Below, in pieces: positions 34,637-47,038 of a stretch of DNA of 64,000 bases. Origin of the DNA: Mansonella perstans. Its lineage: Eukaryota; Nematoda; Chromadorea; Rhabditida; Onchocercidae. A program made the translations under genes and the position numbers. Position 1 is the stretch's first letter; every line of letters begins with the position of its first letter. Under the pieces are notes generated by a model that ran no database searches, was not told the origin of the DNA, and saw only the letters and a program-made list of their open reading frames with translations. The DNA is taken from contig JBAMDO010000211.1 of assembly GCA_037074765.1 (NCBI GenBank), positions 28,983-92,982 on the forward strand. The letters are read 5' to 3'.

Positions 34637-36803
34637 TTATTTTTTTGTGGTAATAAAATCATTTGAGGCCATGTTTTTCTTAAACTTATCAAACACCGTT
34701 AATACACTTGACAGATCTTCATCTACAGAAGCAGAAAAGGAAATGAAGCAGAAGAACCATGTATTCACATTTCATGTTCGGAAATTACTACCACAACCAG
34801 AAATTGAAGTTGTAAGAAACAGAAAGAGCATTTTCTGTCATCTAAAATTTTTCTACTCATATTTCCTTATTTGGTAACTTACATTGTTTAAAATGAAATA
34901 ATCACCATCTAATCCTTAGACGCAATGAGAGATATTCCCGAGCACGTTTGTTAGTTATGAAAAAGGCAAGCGGCAATGAAGTGTGAGAAAAGATGAAATA
35001 AAAGTTCATGAAAATATTCGCCGGAATTATGGCTTTTTGACCGAAAATATGTATTAAAGACTTTGGCAGAAAGTTAATTAATGCAAGTCCGAGTATTACT
35101 ACACCAGAAGTCGATGCTGCTTGAATTAATATCGACCGTTCGTATTTGACAGTTTCCAGCGTATTCGTTCCACGTCTTGCATCGGTCACTAAAATTCTTA
35201 AATTTTAAATTTAACTTGACATAATTAATAATATAGTATCCAATAAGCTTTGGTAGAATCATATGAATATTAGAAAACCTTGAAAAATATAACGTTGAAA
35301 TGCAAAAATTTAAGGTGAAATTTTAATTTTACAAAAGGAAAACAATTTACTGACTCCCATTATGATTGCTAACTGAAGTGACACGTTTTCGTATTTTGTA
35401 AATAATTGCCAAGTACATAAAGACCATTGAAATGCACAGAAATAGCAACCAAGCATGTATAAAACTTCAATGCAATTTTTAATGAATTTCAATTAATCTT
35501 AAACACAGCATCATGAAATACAAACGGCAGCATTAGTTTACAATTCCTTGTTGTATTTAAATCGAAAGAGGGAATTATGCATTTTCATGAAGTTTTTTAA
35601 AACATTGTAAACCTTTAATGTCTGAAAAAATTAAAGTCGAATTTAAATATTTGACTACAAAAACTTCAAGCAAAATTCAAGTTTAACCGTAGAAGATGTC
35701 TGTCACTTTTACTTGATTGGCTTCTAAAGCTTCTTTCCCAGAATAAAATCGAAACACGAAAACTTCTCGAGATATAATAAAAATCCACAAATGAAATGGC
35801 TGAAAGTTTCGAACTGAATATGAATAATTAGTCGTGAGCCTGAATTTGTGCTATAATCACTATATTGAAACAATAAAACACTATTTGCAAAATTGTCAAG
35901 AATGATAATGAAACAGTAACCGACAGTATCGCATAGCATGGCTCAAAAATGGGTAGTTTTTAGAAGCTCTTTAAAAACGAAATAATCATTTTAGAGATTT
36001 TAAAGAAAAAATTAGTATGTCATACCAAGCGCTGCCAACCATAAGAAAAGGAGTGAAAAATACAGTTTTCTGGATTCGAAAAATGCAGTGCGTTTTGGGG
36101 AAATTACGATTAGGAAGCGATTCAACGTCAAAAAAAATGCAAAATGCAGCATGGCGTAAAATGAAAAGGTTCTGACTGTAGCGAACATTCGGTTGATCCA
36201 CGCTGCTTTGCGGGCTGACAAAAAACAAAAAATTTTGATAAAATAAATTTAAATATCGCAACTTTTAATCATTTGACCAGAAATTAGTCATGACTTAATT
36301 ACCTTACCCATCACACATGTTCACAACCTTAATAGTCATTCATGTGAATCGAATATCAGCCATTCCACTCTTGATTAGATCAATAAGAATTTAAAACGGT
36401 CTAAGATATACTTCTTCAAGAATCCTCTTCTTTTTAACTTTAAATAAATATGCAAATAAATTAACCTACCGTATTCTTCAGTTAGTAATATTTCAGGAAG
36501 CAAAACAATTATATAAGGAATAAAACTTATTAGGTGAACAATAACAATTTGGGATATGATAAGGGTGATTGTACGAGAGTAACGATTCTCTCGATCACAG
36601 GATACCACAGCCATCAGTACATTAATAATAACACCACACAGCAAAAAGAGAGAAATCAAGACGACTGTTGCGTATTTTATAATTTTATGCTTCTCATCTC
36701 TTATGTCCAGTACATCCGAGCAATTTAGAGGCGATATTAGCAATAATACAATAATACAATAATAACACGCTGCCATGCTATGGTGAATAACTTTTCTCGC
36801 CAT
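34637..36803 (-). CDS. seven-transmembrane receptor, copy C
   Basis: Exons 36470-36803, 36026-36214, 35815-35941, 35355-35464 and 34902-35188 give 348 aa, in frame throughout. Exons 1 and 2 match copy B (YSRTITLII; MFATVRTFSFY). The first half of ECL2 (VLLFQYSDYSTNSGS) matches copy A. The C-terminal donor after 34922 is intact as in B, and the tail exon is at 34637-34722. The tail region's flank (cacatttcatgttcgg) again matches A. Architecture, motifs and likely role are as for copies A and B. The mosaic pattern suggests sequence exchange among the copies. Confidence 0.75.
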
Positions 36804-38027
36804 CCATATTGCCTAGAACAAGCTTCAACCAACTGAGATGCACCGAAATTTTTTAAGATTTTCAACGTTCGAAATATTTCAAACTCGAATTCTAAAATTG
36901 AAAATGAAATTGCCGAACGAAAAGGACTAATCTGATGCAATAGCAAATAATGGGAATCAAGAATTTAACAGCCAGATGTTCTCTTCTTTTTGTGTGTAAA
37001 AATTATAGCTATTTGCAATATCTGTATAATTATCACTCATCAATTATTTAAGTGTAGTATGAGCTTCTAATTCACAATTTGGTTTTCTTCAGGATCAAAA
37101 TTCATGTTTCTGTTTTTCGGACACAATTTTTGAGACAGCAAAATTGTTAGATCACATTTCTCTCTAAAAGAGTGCATTTGGATGAAATTTCATTCACAAT
37201 TACATAATTAGTAATTATTGTTTATAGGGACACTGCAATATGAGACTACGTCATATAAAATTCTAATGAAAGTAAAATAAGTTTTGTAAGCTCCTAAAAA
37301 TGTTAGTAAATCGAGTGATATTATACCAATAATATGATTTCTTTTATTTGTATATCAACAACGCTAAAGCTAAATGATATTAATGTTCCTGCAACATTAC
37401 GTATGATCTATTGAGCACTAATAAATGATTCTTTCATTACATCAAGATACACAGATCGACGACTGATAAATTAACGAAATTGATTAGTACGATGCTAATT
37501 ATAATTAACCAATCAAGACACCAATATTTATCAATACCAACAAACGAAGCGAAATTTGTGATATGATTTGTGATTGATGAAGCAGTAAATGAACAATGAA
37601 TAAGCATAATATGACAAATCACTGACTTTTTTTATCTATATCTTGCTTATTATGAATTAATGACGTTGTCATACAATTACTAACTCCTTGTTGTATTATT
37701 GCTTTCACTCATGCATATCTCAATTCCCGATATCTGACTGTTTGATTCTTTTGCTAATTCATAACTAAGAATTAATGAAATAGTTACAGGCTACACTTTT
37801 AGAGTTTAGAATATAGAATGTCACCTAAGCAACACTTTTAGAATGATCGAAATAACTTTATTTTATTAACACTTTTAACTTCAACTCAATTAATGTTTTA
37901 GAATAAGAGTGATAACTTTTTTCTGTATGAGATTGCGTCATATAAAATTTTAATGAAAATAAAAAAAGTTCTGTAAGCTCCTAAAAATGTTAATAAATCG
38001 AATAAGTGATATTATAACAATAAAACC
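36804..38027. other. upstream region of receptor copy C
   Basis: The third copy of the 10989-12228 region, with a short deletion near 37608 (tatcgttcaatacat missing). No gene is seen. Confidence 0.7.
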
Positions 38028-38555
38028 GCATTACCAAGCACACAATCATCCATAAGACAATCATTCATTGTCAGTCCATTTTTCTTTTGATACATTTTTC
38101 TTTTTGGTATAACACGTTAATGATGCACTAGTAAAAGGTTTTGGAATATTCATATCCATAGCTATTCCATAATGAGCTAGAAAACTGAAATTTTTCAACT
38201 TATTACAAATACATATGTTTTCTCGCTATTCATGTCTTAGACAAACGTGATACATAAAGATTTTTCATTTCATATGGTCAATTGACCTCTGTTTTTATAT
38301 AATATTACAGATATTCATAAGTTTTCAGAAACAATAATTCTGCCTTAAAAATTATAAAATTCCATCTCAATATGTTAATCCTATCCTGGGCATGAAAGTG
38401 ACGACTAGAGGAAGCCTAATTGATGACTAGAGGGAGCTTACTAAAGCTCTATCTCTAATCCTGGATATATATATATATAGAAAAGAAAAACAGTATACAG
38501 GCAGCTTTTATAATCAAAGGCGCATGCTTATCCACTATCGTTTCAATTAGCAATT
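38028..38555. repeat. duplicated block S, internally deleted copy 5
   Basis: Same structure and same internal deletion as 26305-26835, so the two share a common origin. Confidence 0.85.
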
Positions 38556-39520
38556 ATTCGTTGATTTCCTTTACACTTTCTTTAATATTCCACAATTGAA
38601 CGACAGACGAGTTTCATTATGAAACCATACAGTCAATTATTGTGGAAGGAAACGGAATTTAGGGATTTAGGGAAAGGCATGGATTTAATAGTTAAAATTG
38701 TTCCTCTTACTATTGTGATCTGATAATACTGTGTGAGTTTAATATTACAATCCGAATAAATGTCTATCGTCGATAACTTTTTCGATATTAAATTATCGAA
38801 AAGAATTAATATTTCATTTTCATGAATTAATTATCTCAATTTTGATTACCAAGATTGATGCAAAAAGTGTTTTCTCGCAATTAATTTTAATCAGTTCTGA
38901 TTTATTCTTACAAGAAGTGAATTGAAGGGGTGAAGAAGAGCGTTTTTTTCGTCTGGCTTTGATTGAAATTTAAAATAAACACAGAACTGGTGACTATTCC
39001 TACTTGCTATGCAAAAGTGAATTGAATGGTAAAGTTAATCACTGAAAAAGTGTTGAGGTAATTTTCAGTATGTTTTCAAGTTCAACTTTCTCTGGGATAT
39101 TTTACAACAGTTGTCGTAAATGAACTAAAGATATCACAAGCAAATGTGTTAAGCTGTCATGAGCATATTTCAGAGTTTGGAATGTGCAATAAATGCTTCT
39201 TCATTTTGAGGAATTGTAAGAATGCTAATGACAAGGCTTTATGCTTCAATAATTCTCTAATTTAGTTATGTCAATAGCTTCAAATTAGATTGAAATCCTA
39301 TAAAAGCAAACAAATTCGACCAATTCAAAATAGTTACGGTTTTGATAAATCACTTTATTAATATAATTTATACTAATCGGACATTGATTGCATTCACCAT
39401 TCAAATGCACTTTTCGAAAAAAGATTAAATTTTAATTAAAATTTCCATTTCATTCTATCAGAACGAGAAGTTTTGTAGAATTCATGAAAAACAAAATTTT
39501 TGGAAACAATTGAAAATTTT
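38556..39520. repeat. right edge of the duplicated array, upstream of FRG1
   Basis: 38556-39340 copies 26836-27630 with an extra short segment near 38622. 39343-39520 resembles 28735-28920. The intervening second tandem member is missing here. Unique sequence leading into FRG1 starts at about 39521, after a T tract. Confidence 0.75.
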
Positions 39521-39893
39521 TTTTTTTTTTTAATCTGCGTAATTGTCAGACTTTACACAAAGTGAGTGATATGCTGAAGAAATGTGATTTCTGCAATTTT
39601 CTTTAGATAGAAACAATCGTAGCTTGTGAATTTATAAATCACAAAGTTATCTCAACTTCTAAAAAAATACGCATGCTGGATGATGATAAATGAACAATCT
39701 AGCTCCTTAACTAATTTTTTGCAAGAATTTACGGCTGGGATCGCAATTTTCACAGTGGGATAGCTGAAGATGGATCATCGCTGTGGGAGACGACGACGTG
39801 ATAGTTGTGTTGTTGATTTTTCTGGATTGTCTTTTAGCGGTACGAAAGGTTATAGTTCGAGAAGTTGTTGACTTCAGAGAAATTTAGGAAAAA

Positions 39894-42385
39894 ATGAGTT
39901 CCAAACGTGACGCTTATCACGTGGTTAAACGTGGTCCGATGAAATTCAAAGGGAACAAGTCATTGTAAATCTTCGAATATTTTAAATTTTGATTTTTGCA
40001 TTTTCTGAAATATTTTCGTTTTTGGAAAAAAAATTTAAAGCATTCGCAGTATTGATGAATTTCAGATAATACTTTAGAATTTGAAAAAGTTAGTGAAAAA
40101 AAGAAAATCATATTTTTGCTAGCGCTTTTTTTTTTAAAAAAAAATCAACTTTTCTGCTAGTTTAGATCTGATAAATCTAAGAAAAAGAAGAAATTGAAAG
40201 AAAGCAATGATGTAGCGACTAATCCAGACGTCGAGATTCATGGTAAGTGATTAAGTAAGTAAGTTTCATTAAATACGAAAACATTTGTGAATTGGAAAAA
40301 GGTAAAACTTGAGTTGAAGTCAAAAACGTTTTTGAAATATGATCATTTATAATTCTCAGAATATTTGAGAATAACTTTTTTCCAGCACAGATTTTTTTCA
40401 GTTTCTTTTTTCAAACAAATGATCACATTTGTTCTATAAGCATTACTGCAAAGTCTGTGAATTTTTGCTACTAAACAACATCCTTGCAATTGTTTGGAAT
40501 AACAATTGTTTGCTAATGCTAACTTTACAATATATTGGGGACATGGTACAAGTTACTGTTACTTTAGTAAATTCTCTGAATGATTTCGCTTGCATAGTTT
40601 ATTTTATCAACGCGGGATTCAAATTAATTGTATACTATCGAATTAAATCTGTGGCATTAGACTATTTCGATCTAGTAGTATATCCTCTAATTAGCAACAG
40701 TTGATTTTGATAATGCTCAAGCATACAGATGCCAGATTGCTCTGGATATTACCGATATGTTTTCTGTTTTTCCTTATTCATTTGTACAGGTGGCTGGAGG
40801 TCAATAGATGATGAAATTGATCTTCGGGGTGGTATAAACATATGCATCGAATGTGATACAACACCGAGAACATACCTCGCTGCTATGGATAATGGCCGAT
40901 TTACCATTGGTGGACCACATGTCGCTGGCGAAAAACCAAATCCAGAAGAAGTTAGTTGTTGAATAAATGTGACATAAAGGATAAGTGGATGTGTCATTAT
41001 TTTGTAGATATGATAAAATCATTTATCTTGTTTCAAAAATGCATTCATTATTAAGCTAATCTTTTCTCTCGTTCACTTAATTTCTTTATAAACTTGTGAA
41101 ATTCTAATTTTCACCATTTTGATTATTTTCACTGATTGTTGATTATCCCATCATTGAAGAATGTGGTAAATGGAAACTTAAATGACTCTTATATTTCTGG
41201 AGTTGATCATCTGAGTTTGAAATTTTCTACAAGGTTTATTGTGGGGAAAATTGAAGTCGTGATAAAATATATTGCAACAAACGAATATGAAATATTTTGT
41301 ACCAATTTTTTCACTAATTTTGGAATTTCTTTCCAGATACTTACATTAATAAAAACGCCAGATGACGTGCTTGTCAGTATGAAAACAGGTTTCGGCAAGT
41401 ATGTTGGTGTGGATTCAGAAGGGAGACTTGTAGCTATAGCTGATGCTATTGGTACGAGAGAACGAATGATTGTTGTTTTTCAGGAAGTATCTTGTTATCC
41501 ATTATATTATAAAAGACATCTTTAATTTTTAAATCTAGCTAAATAATTAAATTAACTGATTTGTGTTCTGTAATTTCCTTGTTACCATTACAAGTTTACT
41601 GTGCTCCATTATCAGTGTTGCAGGGCAAAACTGCGATACAGTCTGCGTCGAACAATCTCTTCTTGAGTATGAAACCTGATGCTGAAGGTTACGTACGTGT
41701 AACAAGTCGAAAAGCGGAAGCTGATGAAATTATTAAGGTGTGTTGTGCTTCTAAGGAACCTAAAATAGAAAGGACTTTCATAGCTACGCAATGATTGGGT
41801 ATTTGTAACAATTATGCACATCATATTCAAGCTTTGACGATGTTCAGATTTAGATTCGTCTTTCGGAATTATATTATCAAAAACAATACTAGCAAGATTT
41901 ACCATTATTTGAGGTCTGAACTTAGTTTTTTTTGTATTTGCAGTTGCGAACCGATGCCAAGAAAGAAGGACCTGTTGATTGGCGTTCTGAAGAAGATAGG
42001 AAATCCGCTGCAGAATGTGAAACAAGCTATGTGTATGTATTTTTTATTTCAAATTTCAAAAAAAAAAAGTGGAACGGCAAATTTGTGAACGTATATTTAG
42101 ATTCCTTAGAAGTTAAGTTTTCAGAAAAAATTTTTTTGTACTTTGCCTGTAAATTTTTGCAAGACCTCTTTCCAAATTTTGTGAACGGGTATCTAAATCT
42201 CGTTAAATTTATTTCCATTTGCTTGTAGAAAAATGTATCAGCATTCCAAAGTTGCCGTAAAAGGAAAATATATAAGTATTAATTTGGACGATAAGGAATC
42301 CGTTCGTCGCGCCCAACAAGAAGGCAATTTGCATGAGCTGCTGTTAGAACGTCGAGTTAAAACAAAAAGTGATAAATATTGCTAA
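39894..42385 (+). CDS. frg-1: FRG1 homologue (actin-bundling / RNA-processing-associated beta-trefoil protein)
   Basis: Seven exons: 39894-39964, 40166-40242, 40790-40950, 41337-41486, 41624-41737, 41944-42032 and 42229-42385. They give 272 aa (human FRG1 is 258 aa) and all phases close. The product has a Lys-rich nuclear-signal segment (SDKSKKKKKLKES) and then the fascin-like beta-trefoil: GGWRSIDDEIDL, YLAAMDNGRFTIGGPH, KTGFGKYVGVDSEGR, SDAIG-type DAIGTRER. The conserved C-terminus HELLLERRVKTKSDKYC matches the family's LLDRRAKLKADRYCK end. FRG1 proteins are nuclear/nucleolar and cytoplasmic, bind F-actin and associate with spliceosomal particles. A ttgacttcag 16-25 bases upstream of ATG could be a trans-splice acceptor. 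An AATAAA follows at 42415. Confidence 0.95.
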
Positions 42386-42828
42386 TTTTGAAATATGTAT
42401 GAGATATTATAACCAATAAAACAGAACAAAATACTAATGTTGTTAACGTGCTCAAAATTCATATCCACATTTGTTAAGAATTATGAAAGAAGTGAAATGA
42501 TATGCTAAATAGTTGAGAAGTTGTTGTATATTCGAATTTAATAAAAAATGATCCGTTAGTTTAACGAAACAATCATCATTTATTATTTAAAATTACCGTG
42601 AAAGGATAACAAATTAGCTTTACATTGATGTCTTCTTTTTGCATCTGCAAGAAATTACTTCAGCTGGAAACTACTAAAAGTGGTGAAATTATCAAATCAT
42701 AATTCGTTCATTACACTATTATTATTGGTCAATATTTTTTTTCGCAGGTCCATTACTCACTCTGCTTATCATATTTGTATATTCTAATATTTTCATTATC
42801 TTACTGTTAGTTGGTTATGACACAACTC

Positions 42829-42876
<48 letters not shown>

Positions 42877-43457
42877 CGATTACATATTATATAGAACGAA
42901 TGGTTTAAAAACAAAAAATATATGAAAACGCTTAACGATTTAGAAGCCTATAAGGTTTGTTTTCTAAATTCGTAAAATAAATTTGAAATAATACATTGAG
43001 AACTGTAAGGCTAAGTTATCCATGTATCCATGTAATTCAACCGGTAGCAAATAATTTAACAACTACACTAAGGAGTGTTTAGCGGCGGTTACACATATAT
43101 TTTATCATAAAGAATCGTTAAGTGGAAAAATATCTAAATTACATTTTCACATCAGTCAAACTATTTTTTGTCTCTAAGGAAACGCTGGAATTCAAATTAA
43201 TTAATTGCTAAAGCTACTTTGAAAACACGCATAACAGCAGTACCAAAATCTGCATATAGGCACCCTCGCCAATCAAAAATTTTTTATAATATCATAAAAC
43301 ATGAAAACAAGATAATAAAATAAAAAGAATTTTAAACTTTTGGCATCTTAGACATGTATGCTACATTGTGTACAAACCTCTTATAAAAATGATTGTAACA
43401 GAACATCTATTTATAAATGTTGGATATTTCACATTGTTGATAAACGCTCAGCGGCAT
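42386..43457. other. convergent intergenic region
   Basis: This holds the 3' ends of FRG1 and the Spinster-type gene. The only feature seen is a (TA)n(TG)n microsatellite at 42831-42876. Confidence 0.7.
42831..42876. repeat. (TA)n(TG)n microsatellite
   Basis: About 18 TA steps run directly into six TG steps. Confidence 0.95.
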
Positions 43458-46400
43458 CTATTGATGGTGATTGTACGAAGTATTTTCAGCACTGAGCTGT
43501 TCGCCTAAAATAAAGTTGATGCATGTATCAGTATGAAACCAAAACTATTACAATAATACGAAAAAAACATGGATTATGCGGTCAGGAAAAACAAAGCGGA
43601 AATTAGATAAAGGTTTTAACATCTTGTTTCTGATCAAAAATCATGGTACGTAAGAGAATTCAAAGAAGGGAAATTAAATGCCTACTATCAGTTAATTCAG
43701 CAGCTTTCTGCCTATCATGATCGATGTAAAAAGTTGAAACCAAAAACATGAAACTGCCCAAGCAAAGCACAAAATTTGGCACAAACAGCGAACGCTGGAG
43801 AGCAATAAAATGCGTAAGAGTAGATTGCTCATGTCCTGCAAATTATGAATAATAGCTGAAAAATTAAAATAAAGAGTACTATGGAGGTATGAATAGGAAA
43901 AAAACATTATTAATGTATTATTAACAAACCACGTATTGCATCTGATATTAATCCAATCAAATACGAAGAGAAAGCATCTCCAAAAAGATGTGAAATCAAA
44001 GTCTGAATAGCTGTAGCTATTGACCGTCGACGCAAACTTATAACAGACTAAAATGAAATTTTAATCAACAAATTTCGAAGAGTATGAATTGTAAAACTGG
44101 ACTTTTATAAAATTCTACAGTCTAATGCGGAAGGAACTAAAATCCAAAAACTGTTTAATAAACGTCATTATATGGCATCGAAAATTCTAATTCTGGATTC
44201 AAATAAGTTTATAAGATGCTTGATTGCATTTTATATTATAATATATAAAGTGTTTTTTAATCGTGTACCTTCACTTACCATTAAAATATCCATGTTGATA
44301 GCCCAATTTACAAAACAACCTGATATAGCAAAAAATGAAAATATCTGAAAAATAAGTTTTTAGAATGCTTCACAGTGCCCAACTTTTACATTGATGAACT
44401 AATAAAGTAATTATATATTATATAGAAACAATTAAAGATATTACCAAGCACAAAGTCATGTTTTTTGAAGAAATAATAAGGCCAAAATACAGAAATGGCA
44501 CCGCTGCTAGAGAACCCAGAGCGCATGAATGTAAATCAGCATAGGGATTTTTCGGGATACTGCCAAATCCTCTTTGCCAAATCTGTTAACAAAGAAGTCC
44601 TTAAGTCCGATTATAGTGACAAATGGCTGATTACGAAACCAAAAATTTTTCATTTCTTTTAATGAAGAATTAATACGGTAAAAATCAGTAAAATTATATT
44701 AAAACATTATATTGCAATAATGATCAAGCTATATTTTTTTATATTTGAAGTTAACTAGGTTGGAACATAATAATCTTACTTGAGATAACATTGAACCGAA
44801 GAAAACACCGAAAAATCCAGCAAAACATGTAACGATTCCAAACAATAATCCCATTCTAAAAAAAAAAATGGAAAGAAAGAAATAATTCAGCAAAAACAAC
44901 TGCAATAAAAATTACAATTATCTCATTGATTCATTTCCAATCCCGGTGTTCAAAACAGTAGATCATTTGCTCTACCTTTAAAATTTACAATAAAATTTAA
45001 AAAAAGCGAAAGCATTAAAAAATAACGGACTCAGCCTTAACTTCATTACTAATATGGCTGGTGCCATGATTCACGGCCCACGCATATTGCAATAGCGTCG
45101 GCGTCCACCATCCTAAGCATCCAACCACAAATACTATTGATGTCAATCCAAAAGTTGTGGTAATATATGTCGGTCTTAAAAAAATTGAAACTGTTCATTC
45201 TAAATTTCCATCATTCTGATCTTATCAATAGCAAAGAGTGAAAGCATACAGAAGATAAATCTTAGTACTAATTAAACTAGATCTTAAACTTTGTTATTGA
45301 GGAAGAAAATAAAGAGATAAAATAAAAAGAAATCCACTCAAAAAAAGAAAAAACCAAACACAGTAAGCAGATATTTGATGTCTTCAAGGAAAGAAGACGG
45401 CACAGAATTAGCATGTTCCACTTCATCACGTATTGGTTCTTCGACAATGAAAAACAGTAATAAAAAGCATATGATACCAAAGATGGGTGTCAGACGGACA
45501 CTCCACAACCAAGTATTTGTCCAGATTGAAAAACCTGCACCGGTAGCGAATCCTAATCCACTGAAATTACGAGAAATTTTTAAAATTTTCGATGAAACTG
45601 CAAAATTCCAAAGAAATGTACACGTTTCACTTTTTTGTTTCCACTAATAGATGAACATCATAAAGTGCTGATTTAGAGCAATAAAATATCGCGCAAGAAG
45701 ATAACTGGATTTCAAACGTATCCTTGAACATATCAAAGAGAAATAAGTCGCAATAGTTAATAACTCATCCGTCATCGATGACAGTGCTATGAGCTACCAG
45801 ATCATCTTAACTTGTTTTTAGAATTTGCTTAAAGATTTTGAGATCTCAAGAAAATTTCCGCTGTGGGTTGATGATGAGAAAAAGAGAAATACAAGTGAAA
45901 AAACGAACCACCCGACTGGCATTGCAAAGTAGAAAACCATCAAAGCAAAACTTCGTGGAACTCCTGTATATATATCGGCAATTATTGTTGGTGCAACAGT
46001 TACATAGGATGCTTCTCCAATACCCACAAAACCTCGACATAACATGAACAGAAAGAAATGCTAAAAGGAAAACCAGAGAAATTAGTAAGAAATTAACAAA
46101 ACTTTTTAAACATCTCAGCAATATGATCGAATTTTTGAATCAAAATGACAAAACAAAAACAAAAATACCAACTGTGGGGCCACAAAATGTTGATAATACG
46201 ATCGCTATCATCCAGAAAATTAACCCGATCTCCATGATAAATTTTCGGTTGTAGCGATCACCATAATAACCAAAAATCGGAGCAAACATCATATAAAACA
46301 CAATAAATACTGTCTGCAAATCCATATAATTCAGTTTACATTTATGCTTTTCGTTCATAATTAAGAATTTTATTACTCTATGATAAAGGGCTCACATCTG

Positions 46401-47038
46401 CAAAACAATAACTAATATTCAAAGATTGTAGAGTCAATTATTTCAACTGATAATGAATAAAGCTTGAATTATCACACGAGAAACGTTATCAGTGCAAGCT
46501 ATATTGATTGGTTGCCATAAAAACTGCTAAAACGAGACTTAAGTATGAAATAAAATTTCATTCATAAAATACCCAGCAACTTTGCCCACCTGCAAAAGTC
46601 CAGCACTTGAATCATCGATATTAAAATATTTTTCTATTTGGATAAGTACACTAGCAATTGTCGACCTTAAATATTATTAATCAGTAATCCTATATTACTT
46701 GAATATGATCAAAATTATTATTCAGTTTCAGAGAGAATGGAAACTTGAAATATACCAAACAATAATGTTACGCGATTTCAGTTTTACTCTCTTACATGCT
46801 ACTACTATAAAAAACTGTCATATCCACATCTTATCCATAAGTATAGACATTTAATTCGCATATCCAGATAAACTTTTATATCATCCTAACAAAGAAAAAA
46901 AATATATATATATAAAATTACATACCTGTCCATATAATTGAGCAAATTAATAAGGAAGAGTACACCGACCGATGCAAATTTTCGTTCTCTTGACAAAACT
47001 GAAGGTACCAGCAATTGATTATCTTCGTTTTCCATCAT
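43458..47038 (-). CDS. Spinster-type major facilitator (12-TM lysosomal/sphingolipid-type transporter)
   Basis: Twelve exons: 46926-47038, 46590-46665, 46173-46313, 45912-46060, 45360-45560, 45031-45174, 44780-44855, 44445-44582, 44279-44344, 43930-44047, 43686-43835 and 43458-43504. Total 472 aa. TM1 reads [22 protein letters not shown] motif A is GDRYNRKF after TM2. [21 protein letters not shown] and YFAMPVG are the Spinster signatures in TM4-TM5. [20 protein letters not shown] is the conserved TM11 segment. Spinster proteins are proton-coupled carriers for lysolipids/sphingosine-1-phosphate in lysosomal or plasma membranes; which substrate applies cannot be told. One donor (45031, GA/GTCCGT) is weak but the only one that keeps frame. 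Two in-frame ATGs stand at the start. C. elegans has several spin paralogues and I do not assign which. Confidence 0.93.
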
